From CAVVJA01 sp963801715 (GTDB lineage Bacteria; Actinomycetota; Actinomycetes; Mycobacteriales; Jatrophihabitantaceae): a stretch of DNA of 64,000 nucleotides. The notes below the pieces were generated by a model, which worked only from the letters and a program-made list of their open reading frames with translations, did not search any database and was not told the origin of the DNA. The DNA lies in contig CAWDGB010000014.1 of NCBI GenBank assembly GCA_963801715.1, positions 1-64,000 of the forward strand. The letters are read 5' to 3'. This document shows positions 50,950 through 59,367 of this stretch, piece by piece (the stretch's first letter is position 1; the number at the start of each line of letters is the position of its first letter). Position numbers and translations under genes: made by a program.

Positions 50950-52043
50950 GCCTGCCCCTCGTGTTCGACCCGCCCGGCCGCGCGACGCCACCCCGGCACC
51001 TTGCTGACCTCGATCGCGACGAGCGCCGGACTGCGGTCGTCGCGCTCGGAATGCCGCCGTTTCGAGCAGATCAGCTGTCCCGGCAGTACTTCGGGCGGTT
51101 GGAGACCGATACGGCGGCGATGACTGAGCTGCCCACGGGCGTTCGTCGCCGGCTGGGCGACGCACTCTTGCCGCCGTTGCTGACCGAGGTCCGCCAGCTG
51201 TCGACGGACGCGGGAACGACCCGCAAGTCGCTATGGCGGCTGTATGACGGCACCCTCATCGAGAGCGTGCTCATGCGCTATCCGGATCGAATCACGGTGT
51301 GTGTGTCCAGTCAGGCCGGGTGCGGGATGGCGTGCCCGTTCTGTGCGACTGGCCAGGGCGGCCTGCGCCGGAACCTGTCCGCCGGCGAGATCGTGGAGCA
51401 GGTCGCTGCCGCCGCGCGGCGCGTAGCCCGTGGTGAGCTGCCCGGAGGCATCGGCCGGCTGTCGAACGTCGTGTTCATGGGAATGGGCGAACCGCTCGCT
51501 AACTATCCTCGCCTGGTTGCCGCCTTGCATCGGATCGTCGATCCGCAGCCGGACGGGCTGGGCATATCGCAACGATCAGTCACGGTGTCGACGGTCGGTC
51601 TCGTGCCGGCGATGGGCCGGTTGGCCGAGGAAGGTCTCGCCGTCACGCTCGCGGTGTCGCTGCATGCGCCGGACGACGAGCTACGCGACACTCTCGTCCC
51701 GATCAACACCCGGTGGCGGGTCGCCGAAGTGCTCGCCGCGGCGGACGCGTACGCCGCCCGGACCGGCCGACGTTATTCGATCGAGTACGCGATGATCCGG
51801 GGGGTGAACGACCAAGGCTGGCGAGCCGATCTGCTCGGGGACCTCCTCTTCGGCCGGCTGGCACACGTCAACCTCATCCCGCTCAACCCGACGCCCGGCT
51901 CGGCGTGGGATGCCTCGCCGAAACAGGTCGAGCGAGAGTTCGTCCGCCGGCTGTCCGCCCGTGGCGTCGCCGTCACAGTGCGAGACACGCGCGGTCGCGA
52001 GATCGACGGCGCATGCGGACAGCTCGCGGCTACGTCCAGTTGA
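50946..52043 (+). CDS. rlmN: 23S rRNA (A2503)/tRNA A37 C2-methyltransferase RlmN
   Basis: Radical-SAM methyltransferase, 365 residues. The [4Fe-4S] cysteines are Cys126, Cys130 and Cys133 (CGMACPFC). Other features are the GMGEPL motif, SLHAPDDELRDTLVPIN and the C-terminal GREIDGACGQL with the resolving cysteine. GTG 50946 overlaps the upstream stop, so it is translated with the PNPOx-like gene. Confidence 0.95.
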   Translation: MSLPLVFDPPGRATPPRHLADLDRDERRTAVVALGMPPFRADQLSRQYFGRLETDTAAMTELPTGVRRRLGDALLPPLLTEVRQLSTDAGTTRKSLWRLYDGTLIESVLMRYPDRITVCVSSQAGCGMACPFCATGQGGLRRNLSAGEIVEQVAAAARRVARGELPGGIGRLSNVVFMGMGEPLANYPRLVAALHRIVDPQPDGLGISQRSVTVSTVGLVPAMGRLAEEGLAVTLAVSLHAPDDELRDTLVPINTRWRVAEVLAAADAYAARTGRRYSIEYAMIRGVNDQGWRADLLGDLLFGRLAHVNLIPLNPTPGSAWDASPKQVEREFVRRLSARGVAVTVRDTRGREIDGACGQLAATSS

Positions 52044-52052
52044 TGTGCAGGC

Positions 52053-53168
52053 TCAGTTCAGGACGTCGGCGAGATCGAGCGACTTGTATCCGTGTGCCTC
52101 GGCCACCGGGGCATACGTGACGGCGCCCTCGTAGGTGTTGAGACCCAAGGCGAGAGCGGGATCGTCCTGCAGAGCGCGACGCCAGCCCTTGTTGGCCAGC
52201 TCCAGCGCGTACGGCAGGGTCACGTTGGTCAGCGCGTACGTCGAGGTGTGTGGCACCGCTCCCGGCATGTTGGCCACGCAGTAGAACAGCGACTCGTGCA
52301 CGGCGTAGGTCGGTTGACTGTGGGTTGTCGGCCGAGAGTCCTCGAAGCAGCCGCCCTGGTCGATCGAGACGTCGACGAGTACGGAGCCAGGCTTCATCCG
52401 GGAGACAAGCTCATTGGAGATCAGCCTCGGCGCTTTCGCTCCGGGGATGAGCACCGCCCCGATCACCAGGTCGGCGTCGAGCACGGCCCGCTCGATCTCG
52501 TAGGCGTTGGAGGCAACGGTCTGGCAATGGCCCTGGTAGATCGCATCGACTCGACGTAGCTGAGCCACGTTGCGGTCGAGCAACAGCACCTCGGCCTCCA
52601 TGCCCAAGGCGATCGCAGCCGCGTTCTGTCCGGCGACTCCACCGCCGATCACCACGACCTTGGCGGCATACACGCCGGGGACACCCCCCATCAGGACGCC
52701 ACGACCGCCGCCCTGGCTCATGAGGTGGTAGGACCCGACTTGCGGGGCCAGCCGTCCGGCGACTTCCGACATGGGCGCCAACAACGGCAAAGACCGATCC
52801 TCGAGTTGCACGGTCTCGTACGCAATCGCCGTCGTCCCCGCGGCCAGCAACGCGTCGGTGCATTCCTTGGAGGCGGCAAGGTGCAGGTAGGTGAACAGCA
52901 CCTGATCCTTGCGCATCCGACCGTATTCCTCGGGAATCGGCTCTTTCACCTTGAGGATGAGCTCGCCGGTGGCCCAGACGTCGTCGGCGGTCGGGAGGAT
53001 CTCGGCACCGGCTGCCACGAAGTCGGCGTCCGGGATGGATGAGCCCTTGCCGGCGCCACGCTCCACGTAGACGCGATGGCCGCTGCGAACCAACTCGTTC
53101 ACGCCTGACGGCGTGATGGCCACCCGATACTCCTGGCTCTTGAGCTCACACGGGATGCCGACCTTCAC
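52053..53168 (-). CDS. ald: Alanine dehydrogenase
   Basis: NAD-dependent oxidative deamination of L-alanine to pyruvate, 371 residues. Active-site residues are at the positions known for this family: Arg15, Lys75 (ILKVKEP) and His96 (LFTYLHLA). The Rossmann motif is VVIGGGVAGQNAA. The GTG start at 53168 has AGAGGA upstream. It diverges from an AldR-like Lrp regulator, as in mycobacteria, with a palindrome in between. Confidence 0.95.
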   Translation of the reverse strand: MKVGIPCELKSQEYRVAITPSGVNELVRSGHRVYVERGAGKGSSIPDADFVAAGAEILPTADDVWATGELILKVKEPIPEEYGRMRKDQVLFTYLHLAASKECTDALLAAGTTAIAYETVQLEDRSLPLLAPMSEVAGRLAPQVGSYHLMSQGGGRGVLMGGVPGVYAAKVVVIGGGVAGQNAAAIALGMEAEVLLLDRNVAQLRRVDAIYQGHCQTVASNAYEIERAVLDADLVIGAVLIPGAKAPRLISNELVSRMKPGSVLVDVSIDQGGCFEDSRPTTHSQPTYAVHESLFYCVANMPGAVPHTSTYALTNVTLPYALELANKGWRRALQDDPALALGLNTYEGAVTYAPVAEAHGYKSLDLADVLN

Positions 53169-53206
53169 GATTCCTCTCCGCCTTTCTGCGCTCCGAAGTC
53201 TGCGGA

Positions 53207-53222
53207 CAATGATGAATCATTG
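53207..53222. promoter_or_regulatory. Palindrome between ald and its regulator
   Basis: CAATGAT-GA-ATCATTG is a perfect 7-bp inverted repeat in the 103-nt divergent gap. AT-rich palindromes of this kind are typical Lrp/AldR operators. The regulator gene has TAAAAT at 53258-53263, 8 nt before its GTG. Confidence 0.55.
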
Positions 53223-53271
53223 GTAATCATGAGGCTAGATCACTGAAGAAGATTCGATAAAATGGCCAGCT

Positions 53272-53787
53272 GTGCCAACGTATCGTTCGCCCGGTCGCCG
53301 TGGGCCAGCGCCAGTTCCGAAGAATGTTCGCCCGGGGCCGATAGACGACGTCGACGAACGCATCCTGCACGAACTCGTCGCCGACGCGCGGCTGCCGAAC
53401 AATGCGCTCGCCGAGCGCGTCGGTATCGCACCCTCGACGTGTCTCGGACGGGTGCGAGCATTGCGGGACGGAGGCGTGATCCGCGGTTTCCACGCCGACG
53501 TGGATCCAGCGGCGCTCGGCCGTCCGATCCAGGCCATGATCTCGGTGCGGCTGCAGTCGCACGCCCGGGGACAGATCAGCGACTTCGCGACCAAGGTCGC
53601 CGCGTTGCCGGAAGTTCTCAACGTGTTCTTCCTGGCCGGCGCAGTGGACTTCTACCTGCACATCGCGGCCACGAGCACCGAGAATCTGCGCGACTTCGTG
53701 GTCGTGAACCTGTCGGGTAACCCCGACGTCGCGCTCACCGAGACGAACCTGATCTTCGAGCATCTTCGGTCCGGCATTTCCCAATGA
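53272..53787 (+). CDS. Lrp/AsnC-family regulator, AldR-like
   Basis: A 171-residue regulator: after a basic N-terminal extension, the helix-turn-helix is VDERILHELVADARLPNNALAERVGI, and the RAM ligand-binding domain follows (AMISVRLQSHARGQI and VDFYLHIAATSTENLRDF). Divergent from ald, so it probably controls alanine catabolism and itself. The TAAAAT 8 nt before the GTG and the missing ribosome site suggest leaderless expression. Confidence 0.85.
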   Translation: MPTYRSPGRRGPAPVPKNVRPGPIDDVDERILHELVADARLPNNALAERVGIAPSTCLGRVRALRDGGVIRGFHADVDPAALGRPIQAMISVRLQSHARGQISDFATKVAALPEVLNVFFLAGAVDFYLHIAATSTENLRDFVVVNLSGNPDVALTETNLIFEHLRSGISQ

Positions 53788-53788
53788 G

Positions 53789-55243
53789 TCATTGGTAGCG
53801 CTGCCATTCGTCGCCTCCTCCGCCTCGCGATCCAGCTGCCTGGATCCGGGCCCATGCCTCGGTGAGGACTGACCGGAGGATCTGCTCCATCTCGTCGAAC
53901 TCGGGCTGGCCGATGATCAACGGCGGCGAGAGTTGGACGACCGGGTCTCCGCGATCGTCCGCCCGGCAGTACAGCCCGGCCTCGAACAAGGCCTTCGACA
54001 AGAACCCGCGCAACAGCCACTCGGACTCGTCGGCGTTGAACGTCTCTTTTGTTGCCTTGTCCTTCACCATCTCGATGCCGTAGAAGTACCCGTCGCCGCG
54101 CACGTCACCAACGATCGGCAAGTCGAGCAACTTCTCCAACGTGGCCCGGAATGCGGCCTCGTTGTCCACCACACGCTGAAGCAGCTTGTCCTGCTCGAGG
54201 ATGTCGAGGTTAGCCATGGCCACCGCGGCCGACACCGGATGACCGCCGAAGGTGTATCCGTGCGGAAAGGAGGTCTCACCTTGCCAGAAGGGTTCGGCGA
54301 TCCGGTCGCTCACGATGCAAGCGGCGATCGGGGCGTATCCGCTCGTCATGCCCTTGGCGCAGGTGATCATGTCGGGCACGTAGCCGAACTTGCTGCACGC
54401 AAACATGCTGCCGAGTCGGCCGAATGCGCAGATCACCTCGTCCGAGACGAGGAGCACATCGTGCCGGTCGCAGATCTCGCGGACCCGCTGGAAGTAGCCG
54501 GGCGGCGGCGGGAAGCAGCCACCCGAGTTCTGCACCGGCTCCAGGAAGACGGCGGCGACGGTGTCCGGACCTTCGAACTCGATCGCTTCCTCGATGCGAT
54601 CGGCGGCCCATCGTCCAAATGCTTCGAGGTCGTCGCCGTGCTCTGGAGCGCGGTAGAAGTTGGTGTTGGGCACCCGGAAGCCACCCGGCGTGAGCGGTTC
54701 GAACATCTGCTTGGCGGCCGGTATGCCGGTGAGTGCGAGTGCTCCCTGTGGGGTCCCGTGATACGCAACGGCGCGGCTGATGACCTTGTGTTTCATGGGC
54801 TTGCCCACGAGCTTGAAGTACTGCTTGGCTAGCTTCCAGGCCGTCTCGACGGCCTCCCCGCCTCCAGTCGTGAAGAAGACCTTGTTCAGATCACCAGGCG
54901 TGTAGTCGGCGAGGCGTTCCGCGAGCGCGATCGCCGCCGGGTGAGCGTAGGACCACAGCGGGAAGAACCCCAGCTGCGATGCCTGCTTGTAGGCGGCCTC
55001 CGCGAGCTCCAGCCGCCCGTGTCCCACCTGGACCACGAAGAGTCCGGCTAACCCGTCCAGGTACTGCGTGCCGGCCGCATCCCAGATCCGCGCGCCCTTC
55101 CCACGAACGATCGTCGGTACGCCCCCGTGGGCGTAGGAGCCCATGCGGCTGAAGTGCATCCAGAGGTGCTCGGACGCAGTCGCCGCCAGACGTTCATGGT
55201 CGAGTTCGTGGATCTCGAAGGCGGTGGAGATCGGCGTCGTCAT
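53789..55243 (-). CDS. Class-III PLP aminotransferase
   Basis: A 484-residue omega-aminotransferase. The PLP Schiff-base lysine is Lys297 (DMITCAKGMTSGYAP), Asp268 is in LLVSDEVICAFGR, and the phosphate-cup segment is TTGGGEAVETAWK. It transfers the amino group of an omega-amino acid, lysine-like amine or diamine to pyruvate or 2-oxoglutarate. Its ATG overlaps the stop of the Lrp regulator (ATGA). The neighbouring APC permease and saccharopine-dehydrogenase-like gene suggest lysine or other diamino-acid breakdown; this is inference. Confidence 0.88.
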   Translation of the reverse strand: MTTPISTAFEIHELDHERLAATASEHLWMHFSRMGSYAHGGVPTIVRGKGARIWDAAGTQYLDGLAGLFVVQVGHGRLELAEAAYKQASQLGFFPLWSYAHPAAIALAERLADYTPGDLNKVFFTTGGGEAVETAWKLAKQYFKLVGKPMKHKVISRAVAYHGTPQGALALTGIPAAKQMFEPLTPGGFRVPNTNFYRAPEHGDDLEAFGRWAADRIEEAIEFEGPDTVAAVFLEPVQNSGGCFPPPPGYFQRVREICDRHDVLLVSDEVICAFGRLGSMFACSKFGYVPDMITCAKGMTSGYAPIAACIVSDRIAEPFWQGETSFPHGYTFGGHPVSAAVAMANLDILEQDKLLQRVVDNEAAFRATLEKLLDLPIVGDVRGDGYFYGIEMVKDKATKETFNADESEWLLRGFLSKALFEAGLYCRADDRGDPVVQLSPPLIIGQPEFDEMEQILRSVLTEAWARIQAAGSRGGGGDEWQRYQ

Positions 55244-55767
55244 CGTGCACCCCAGTCGTAGGTCTGTTTGGTCAGCTTCAGGTAAAGGAAGGTCTCGGTG
55301 CGATACACGCCGGGGATGGTCCGAATTCTGCTGTTCACCAGACGCAGCAGATGCTCGTCGTCGGTCACGACCACCTCGGCCAGAATGTCGACCGATCCGG
55401 CCACGACCACGATATACACGACCTCCCGTATTTCGGTGAGCGCTTCCGCGATGGCTTCGATATCCCCGCTGGCCTGGACGGCGATCATCGCCTGCCGGTG
55501 TAGGCCAACCTGTATCGGATCGGTAACGGCAACGATTTGCACGACACCGGCCTCGACCAGCTTCTGCACCCGCTGGCGCACTGCCGCCTCGGACAGCCCC
55601 ACGGCCTTGCCGATCGTCGCGTAGGAACGACGGCCATCCTGCTGCAGTTGCTCGATGATCGCTTGGCCGACATCGTCGAGGAGGGCCCGGTTCACGGATT
55701 GGCCCATACGCCGATTCTGCCGATAATGACCCTCGGCAAGCGAATTCGTCGTCTGATGGCTTGTCAA
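55240..55767 (-). CDS. Lrp/AsnC-family transcriptional regulator
   Basis: A 155-175-residue regulator with helix-turn-helix LDDVGQAIIEQLQQDGRRSYATI-type segment (GLSEAAVRQRVQKLVEAGVV) and RAM domain (VVYIVVVAGSVDILAEVVV). ATG at 55707 (MGQSVN) is an alternative to the TTG at 55767. It precedes and is coupled to the aminotransferase, so probably senses the amino acid whose catabolism the cluster encodes. Confidence 0.85.
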   Translation of the reverse strand: MTSHQTTNSLAEGHYRQNRRMGQSVNRALLDDVGQAIIEQLQQDGRRSYATIGKAVGLSEAAVRQRVQKLVEAGVVQIVAVTDPIQVGLHRQAMIAVQASGDIEAIAEALTEIREVVYIVVVAGSVDILAEVVVTDDEHLLRLVNSRIRTIPGVYRTETFLYLKLTKQTYDWGAR

Positions 55768-55814
55768 CGGCGGAAATCACCTGCCAGAACGGTCGCTAGC
55801 TACGTATCCCCAAG

Positions 55815-57446
55815 TCAATTGTCGGGTCGGCCGGCTGGGCCGTCGGCAACGCTCAGGTCAGTGCTCAGCTGCGCGTCGCGGACCAGCGTTGGCGTGTCGC
55901 GGCGCAGGATCTCACCACGGAAGAAGGCCGGTGCCATCGCCCGCCAGATGAACATGAGGATGACGCCAACGACGAATGACCCGACGCCGATAAGGAAGAC
56001 ACCGCCGACGGTCCAGTGCGGCGGGAAGGGTATGTTCCAGCGGGTGTAGCTGGCCGAGTGGTCCGCGTCCGGCGAGAGCCAGTCGTCGTGCAGGCTCCAG
56101 GCCAGAGCGAAATACAGGATCAGCCCCCCGAGCGTCGGCAGGATGCCCTGCATCCAGAGGTTTCGCGAGCTGGATCGGAGATTCTTGCGGTAGTACCACG
56201 CGCACGCGAAACCGGTCAGGCCGTAGTAGAACGCGATCAGCATGCCGAGAGCCGTAACGGCATCGGCGATGATGCTGCCGCTCGTGCCGAGGTAGTTCAT
56301 GCTTGCGTACAAGACGATGGCGATGCCGCCGAACAAGAGGGTCGAGAAGCTCGGCGTGAGGTAGCGCGGGTGCACGCGCGCGAACGGCTCTGGGAGTGCT
56401 CGATAAACGGCCATCGACAGGGTGGTGCGCGCCGTCGGCAGGATCGTCGTCTGCGTCGACGCAGCGGCCGAGGTCAGCACCATGAGGATGAGGAGATGGG
56501 AGAGGAAGGTGCCGAGCCCGCTGCCACCGAACACCGCCTTGCCGAGCACGGATATGACATCCCCGGAGTTGTCTTGGTTGCCGAGACCGATGCCCTCCTC
56601 GCCGATACCGGCGAAGGACTGGGCGGCCAATGTCACCAGCGTGTAGGTGACGAGCAGCAGGACGGTCGAGATGACAGCGGCGCGGCCGGGCGTGCGGGTG
56701 GGATTCGCGGTCTCCTCGTTGACGGCGACTGCGCTGTCCCAGCCCCAGTAGATGAAGATCATGAGAAGCAGGCCGCGGAAGAATGTCGAGAACGAGTCGA
56801 TGTCGAACGGGTTGAACCAGCTCCACGAGACACCGATCGAGCCATCGGTGGCGTTCCCGGTCCCCACCTTGACGAGGGCGACAACAGCGAACACGAGCAG
56901 CATGATCAGCTCGACGGACAGCAGGACTTCCTGCAGCCTCGCGGACAGCTCGATGCCCCGGTAACAGATCCAGGTCATGAGGACGATCCACAGCACCCCC
57001 ACCAGCAACACGCGGGAGTCGACTGGGTTGCCGCCGATCCCGTCGGCATTGAACAGCAGGAAGAGGTATTGCCCCGCGACCTGGGCGAGGCTCGCCATGA
57101 CGAGGACGTCGGCGGCGATGATTCCCCAGCCGCCGAGCCAGCCGGTTTTCGGTCCGAACGCCCGAGTGGCCCAGGTGAATGTCGTCCCGCAGTCCGGGTC
57201 GGCCTTGTTCAGTTCCGAGTAGCCGATAGCCGTGAAGAGCATCGGGACAAATGCCAAGATCACGATCACGGGGGACTGCAGGCCGATCCCGGCCACGATG
57301 AAACCCAGCGTGGCGGCGAGGCTGTACGCCGGCGCCGTGGACGCCACTCCGATCACGACACTGGCTACCAGGCTGAGTGCTCCGGACTTGAGTCCCTTTT
57401 CGGCCACCTCGCCGGATGCGTATTGGGCCTCGGCGGTATCAGTCAT
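55815..57446 (-). CDS. APC-family amino-acid permease
   Basis: A 543-residue APC-superfamily transporter of 12-14 helices, opening with the TM1 motif VASVVIGVASTAPAYSLAATLGF and carrying the PDCGTTFTWATRAFGP loop typical of the GABA/putrescine-type APC group. The substrate is probably an amino acid or amine handled by the adjacent aminotransferase. ATG 57446 is preferred; an upstream 44-residue ORF with a strong ribosome site overlaps this start. Confidence 0.88.
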   Translation of the reverse strand: MTDTAEAQYASGEVAEKGLKSGALSLVASVVIGVASTAPAYSLAATLGFIVAGIGLQSPVIVILAFVPMLFTAIGYSELNKADPDCGTTFTWATRAFGPKTGWLGGWGIIAADVLVMASLAQVAGQYLFLLFNADGIGGNPVDSRVLLVGVLWIVLMTWICYRGIELSARLQEVLLSVELIMLLVFAVVALVKVGTGNATDGSIGVSWSWFNPFDIDSFSTFFRGLLLMIFIYWGWDSAVAVNEETANPTRTPGRAAVISTVLLLVTYTLVTLAAQSFAGIGEEGIGLGNQDNSGDVISVLGKAVFGGSGLGTFLSHLLILMVLTSAAASTQTTILPTARTTLSMAVYRALPEPFARVHPRYLTPSFSTLLFGGIAIVLYASMNYLGTSGSIIADAVTALGMLIAFYYGLTGFACAWYYRKNLRSSSRNLWMQGILPTLGGLILYFALAWSLHDDWLSPDADHSASYTRWNIPFPPHWTVGGVFLIGVGSFVVGVILMFIWRAMAPAFFRGEILRRDTPTLVRDAQLSTDLSVADGPAGRPDN

Positions 57447-57573
57447 GAGGAGCCGTCCTTCGCGGAGCATCGCAGGGCCGGCGGGACAGAGGGCGGGGTT
57501 CCCACGAAATCGCGTCAGCGATTTCGTGGGGTGCAGGTGGGTAGCGGAGGTCGGCGACGGGCGACACAGTCAT
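57439..57573 (-). CDS. Small upstream ORF (44 aa), possible leader peptide
   Basis: Begins MTVSPVADLRYPPAPHEIAD and ends in TGA overlapping the permease ATG (ATGACTGA). A strong AGGAG ribosome site is 5 nt before its ATG. Its codons 16-25 or so (HEIADAISW) are spelled by the perfect hairpin at 57501-57530. The layout suggests translational coupling or attenuation of the permease; no family is recognisable. Confidence 0.5.
   Translation of the reverse strand: MTVSPVADLRYPPAPHEIADAISWEPRPLSRRPCDAPRRTAPHD
57501..57530 (-). promoter_or_regulatory. Perfect 13-bp hairpin upstream of permease
   Basis: CCCACGAAATCGC (57501-57513) pairs with 57518-57530 around a GTCA loop, inside the small upstream ORF and 55 nt before the permease start. 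It looks like a terminator but lies between divergent genes, so attenuation is a possible role. Confidence 0.6.
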
Positions 57574-57679
57574 GAGCGCTCCTGGAAACGCAGCGGCCGG
57601 TCATATAGGTGTGGGTGCGTTTATCGCAGTTGGTGAGCGATTCGGCAAGGGTTTTCGTGTTACAAATCGGCTGCGACCG

Positions 57680-57710
57680 TTGGATTCGGTCGTAGGTGTC
57701 TACATATAGT
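57680..57710 (+). promoter_or_regulatory. Promoter of the saccharopine-dehydrogenase-like gene
   Basis: TTGGAT (57680-57685) and TATAGT (57705-57710) are spaced 19 nt. A start about 7 nt downstream of the -10 would fall on the GTG at 57718, giving a leaderless mRNA. Confidence 0.5.
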
Positions 57711-57717
57711 GATGCCC

Positions 57718-58935
57718 GTGCGCCTACTCGTGCTCGGTGCGGGCGGGGTCGGCTCGGCGGCGGCCGGCATCGCCGCGCGCCGCCCGTTCCTGACACACGT
57801 CGTTCTCGCCGACTACGAGCGGGCGAGAGCGGAGCGGGCAGCCGCGGCGGTCGGCGATGATCGGTTCATTGCCGTCGCGCTCGACGCGTCGAACCAAGCG
57901 GCGGTCGAGTCGGTCATCCGCGAGCATGCCGTCGACGCCGTTCTCGGTGCTACCGACCCGCGATTCACTATGCCGATCTTTCGGGCTGCGCTCGCGACGC
58001 GGATTCACTACCTCGACATGGCCATGTCCCTGTCCACGCCTCATCCGGATGCCCCCTATGAAATGACGGGCGTCAAACTCGGGGACGAGCAGTTTGCACT
58101 GGCCGACGAGTGGGCGGCGTCCGGCAAGATCGCGTTGGTTGGCATGGGCGTCGAGCCCGGCCTTGCCGATGTCTTCGCTCGGTACGCTGCGGATCACCTG
58201 TTCAGCGATATCGATGAGATCGGCATCCGGGATGGGGCCAACCTGACCGTTTCGGGCTATGACTTCGCGCCGTCGTTCTCCATCTGGACGACCATCGAGG
58301 AGTGCCTCAATCCGCCGGTCATCTACGAGCGGAATCGCGGCTGGTTCACCACAGCACCGTTCAGCGAGTCGGAAAGCTTCGACTTTCCCGAGGGAATCGG
58401 CCCAGTGGAATGTGTGAACGTCGAACACGAAGAGGTGCTGCTGGTCCCGCGCTGGATCGACGTCAACCGCGTGACGTTCAAGTACGGGCTGGGCCAGGAG
58501 TTCATCGACGTCCTGCAGACACTGCACAAACTCGGCCTGGATCGGGTCGAGGCCGTCGACGTGCGCGGCCAGCGCGTCTCACCGCGTGACGTGGTGGCGG
58601 CGTGCCTTCCTGATCCGGCTGCGCTCGGTGATCGCATGCGAGGCAAGACCTGCGCCGGCACCTGGGTCCGGGGCCGCGGCCAGGATGGCCAACCCCGGTC
58701 GACCTACCTCTATCACGTCGTAGACAACGAATGGTCCATGCGCGAGTACGGATCCCAAGCCGTCGTGTGGCAGACGGGCGTGAACCCGATCGTGGCCTTG
58801 GAGTTGCTGGACAGCGGTGCTTGGACCGGCTCCGGCGTCCTTGGACCGGAGGCCTTCGACGCGGTGCCGTTCCTGGATCTGCTCGCCGGCGACTATGCCT
58901 CCCCGTGGGGCCAGCGCGAGATGTCACCGGCCTGA
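57718..58935 (+). CDS. Saccharopine dehydrogenase-family oxidoreductase
   Basis: A 405-residue NAD(P)-dependent enzyme beginning RLLVLGAGGVGSAAAGIAAR, the Rossmann motif, with GATDPRFTMPIFRAAL and a large C-terminal domain. Related enzymes include lysine 6-dehydrogenase and saccharopine reductases. Divergent from the permease and in a cluster with an aminotransferase, so a role in lysine or similar amino-acid breakdown is likely but not proven. GTG 57718 fits the family start; ATG 57712 is an alternative. Confidence 0.82.
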   Translation: MRLLVLGAGGVGSAAAGIAARRPFLTHVVLADYERARAERAAAAVGDDRFIAVALDASNQAAVESVIREHAVDAVLGATDPRFTMPIFRAALATRIHYLDMAMSLSTPHPDAPYEMTGVKLGDEQFALADEWAASGKIALVGMGVEPGLADVFARYAADHLFSDIDEIGIRDGANLTVSGYDFAPSFSIWTTIEECLNPPVIYERNRGWFTTAPFSESESFDFPEGIGPVECVNVEHEEVLLVPRWIDVNRVTFKYGLGQEFIDVLQTLHKLGLDRVEAVDVRGQRVSPRDVVAACLPDPAALGDRMRGKTCAGTWVRGRGQDGQPRSTYLYHVVDNEWSMREYGSQAVVWQTGVNPIVALELLDSGAWTGSGVLGPEAFDAVPFLDLLAGDYASPWGQREMSPA

Positions 58936-58987
58936 GGGGCAGCCTTCGGAAACGAGCGTCGGGCGGGCGCTTGCGGTCAGGATCGGG

Positions 58988-59266
58988 TCACTTGCGCCAG
59001 GCTGTCCGCCGGCGCTGGATGTCCCAGACCAGGACGATGACGAGCAGCGCAGCCGTGGTAATCAATCCGACGGCGCCCGCACCGTTGTAGTGCGTGGCCG
59101 TGATCATCAAGAGCAGGATGATCACGCAGACCCAGCCGGCCACGCGAGCCGCTCGCCCCCACTCGCCGTGCCAGCCCCAGTCCGACGGATGCTCGCGAGG
59201 GTGATCGTGCACGTAGTCCTCGGGCGCGCCGATGTCAGGTTGCTCGCTGCCGGGCTTGAGGGCCAC
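58988..59266 (-). CDS. DUF2631 membrane protein
   Basis: A 92-residue protein with a polar N-terminus (EDYVHDHPREHPSDWGWHGEW, a family mark) and two membrane helices (VAGWVCVIILLLMITAT and AVGLITTAALLVIVLVW). DUF2631 genes are commonly next to dxr in actinomycetes. Function unknown. GTG 59266 has AGGAG 9 nt upstream. It diverges from dxr. Confidence 0.85.
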   Translation of the reverse strand: MALKPGSEQPDIGAPEDYVHDHPREHPSDWGWHGEWGRAARVAGWVCVIILLLMITATHYNGAGAVGLITTAALLVIVLVWDIQRRRTAWRK

Positions 59267-59367
59267 TGAAGGTGCTCCTGTCCGCCGGAGGTCGGGTAGG
59301 GCGACGTCGGTGTATCTGATGTCGGTGTCATTGTGGCACTACCGGTTCAGCGCGCGAGAATAACCGG

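Noticed and set aside
56016..57575. 519-codon forward frame opposite the APC permease
   Set aside because: Asp/Glu/Arg/His-rich shadow without a domain; the permease frame is clearly coding.
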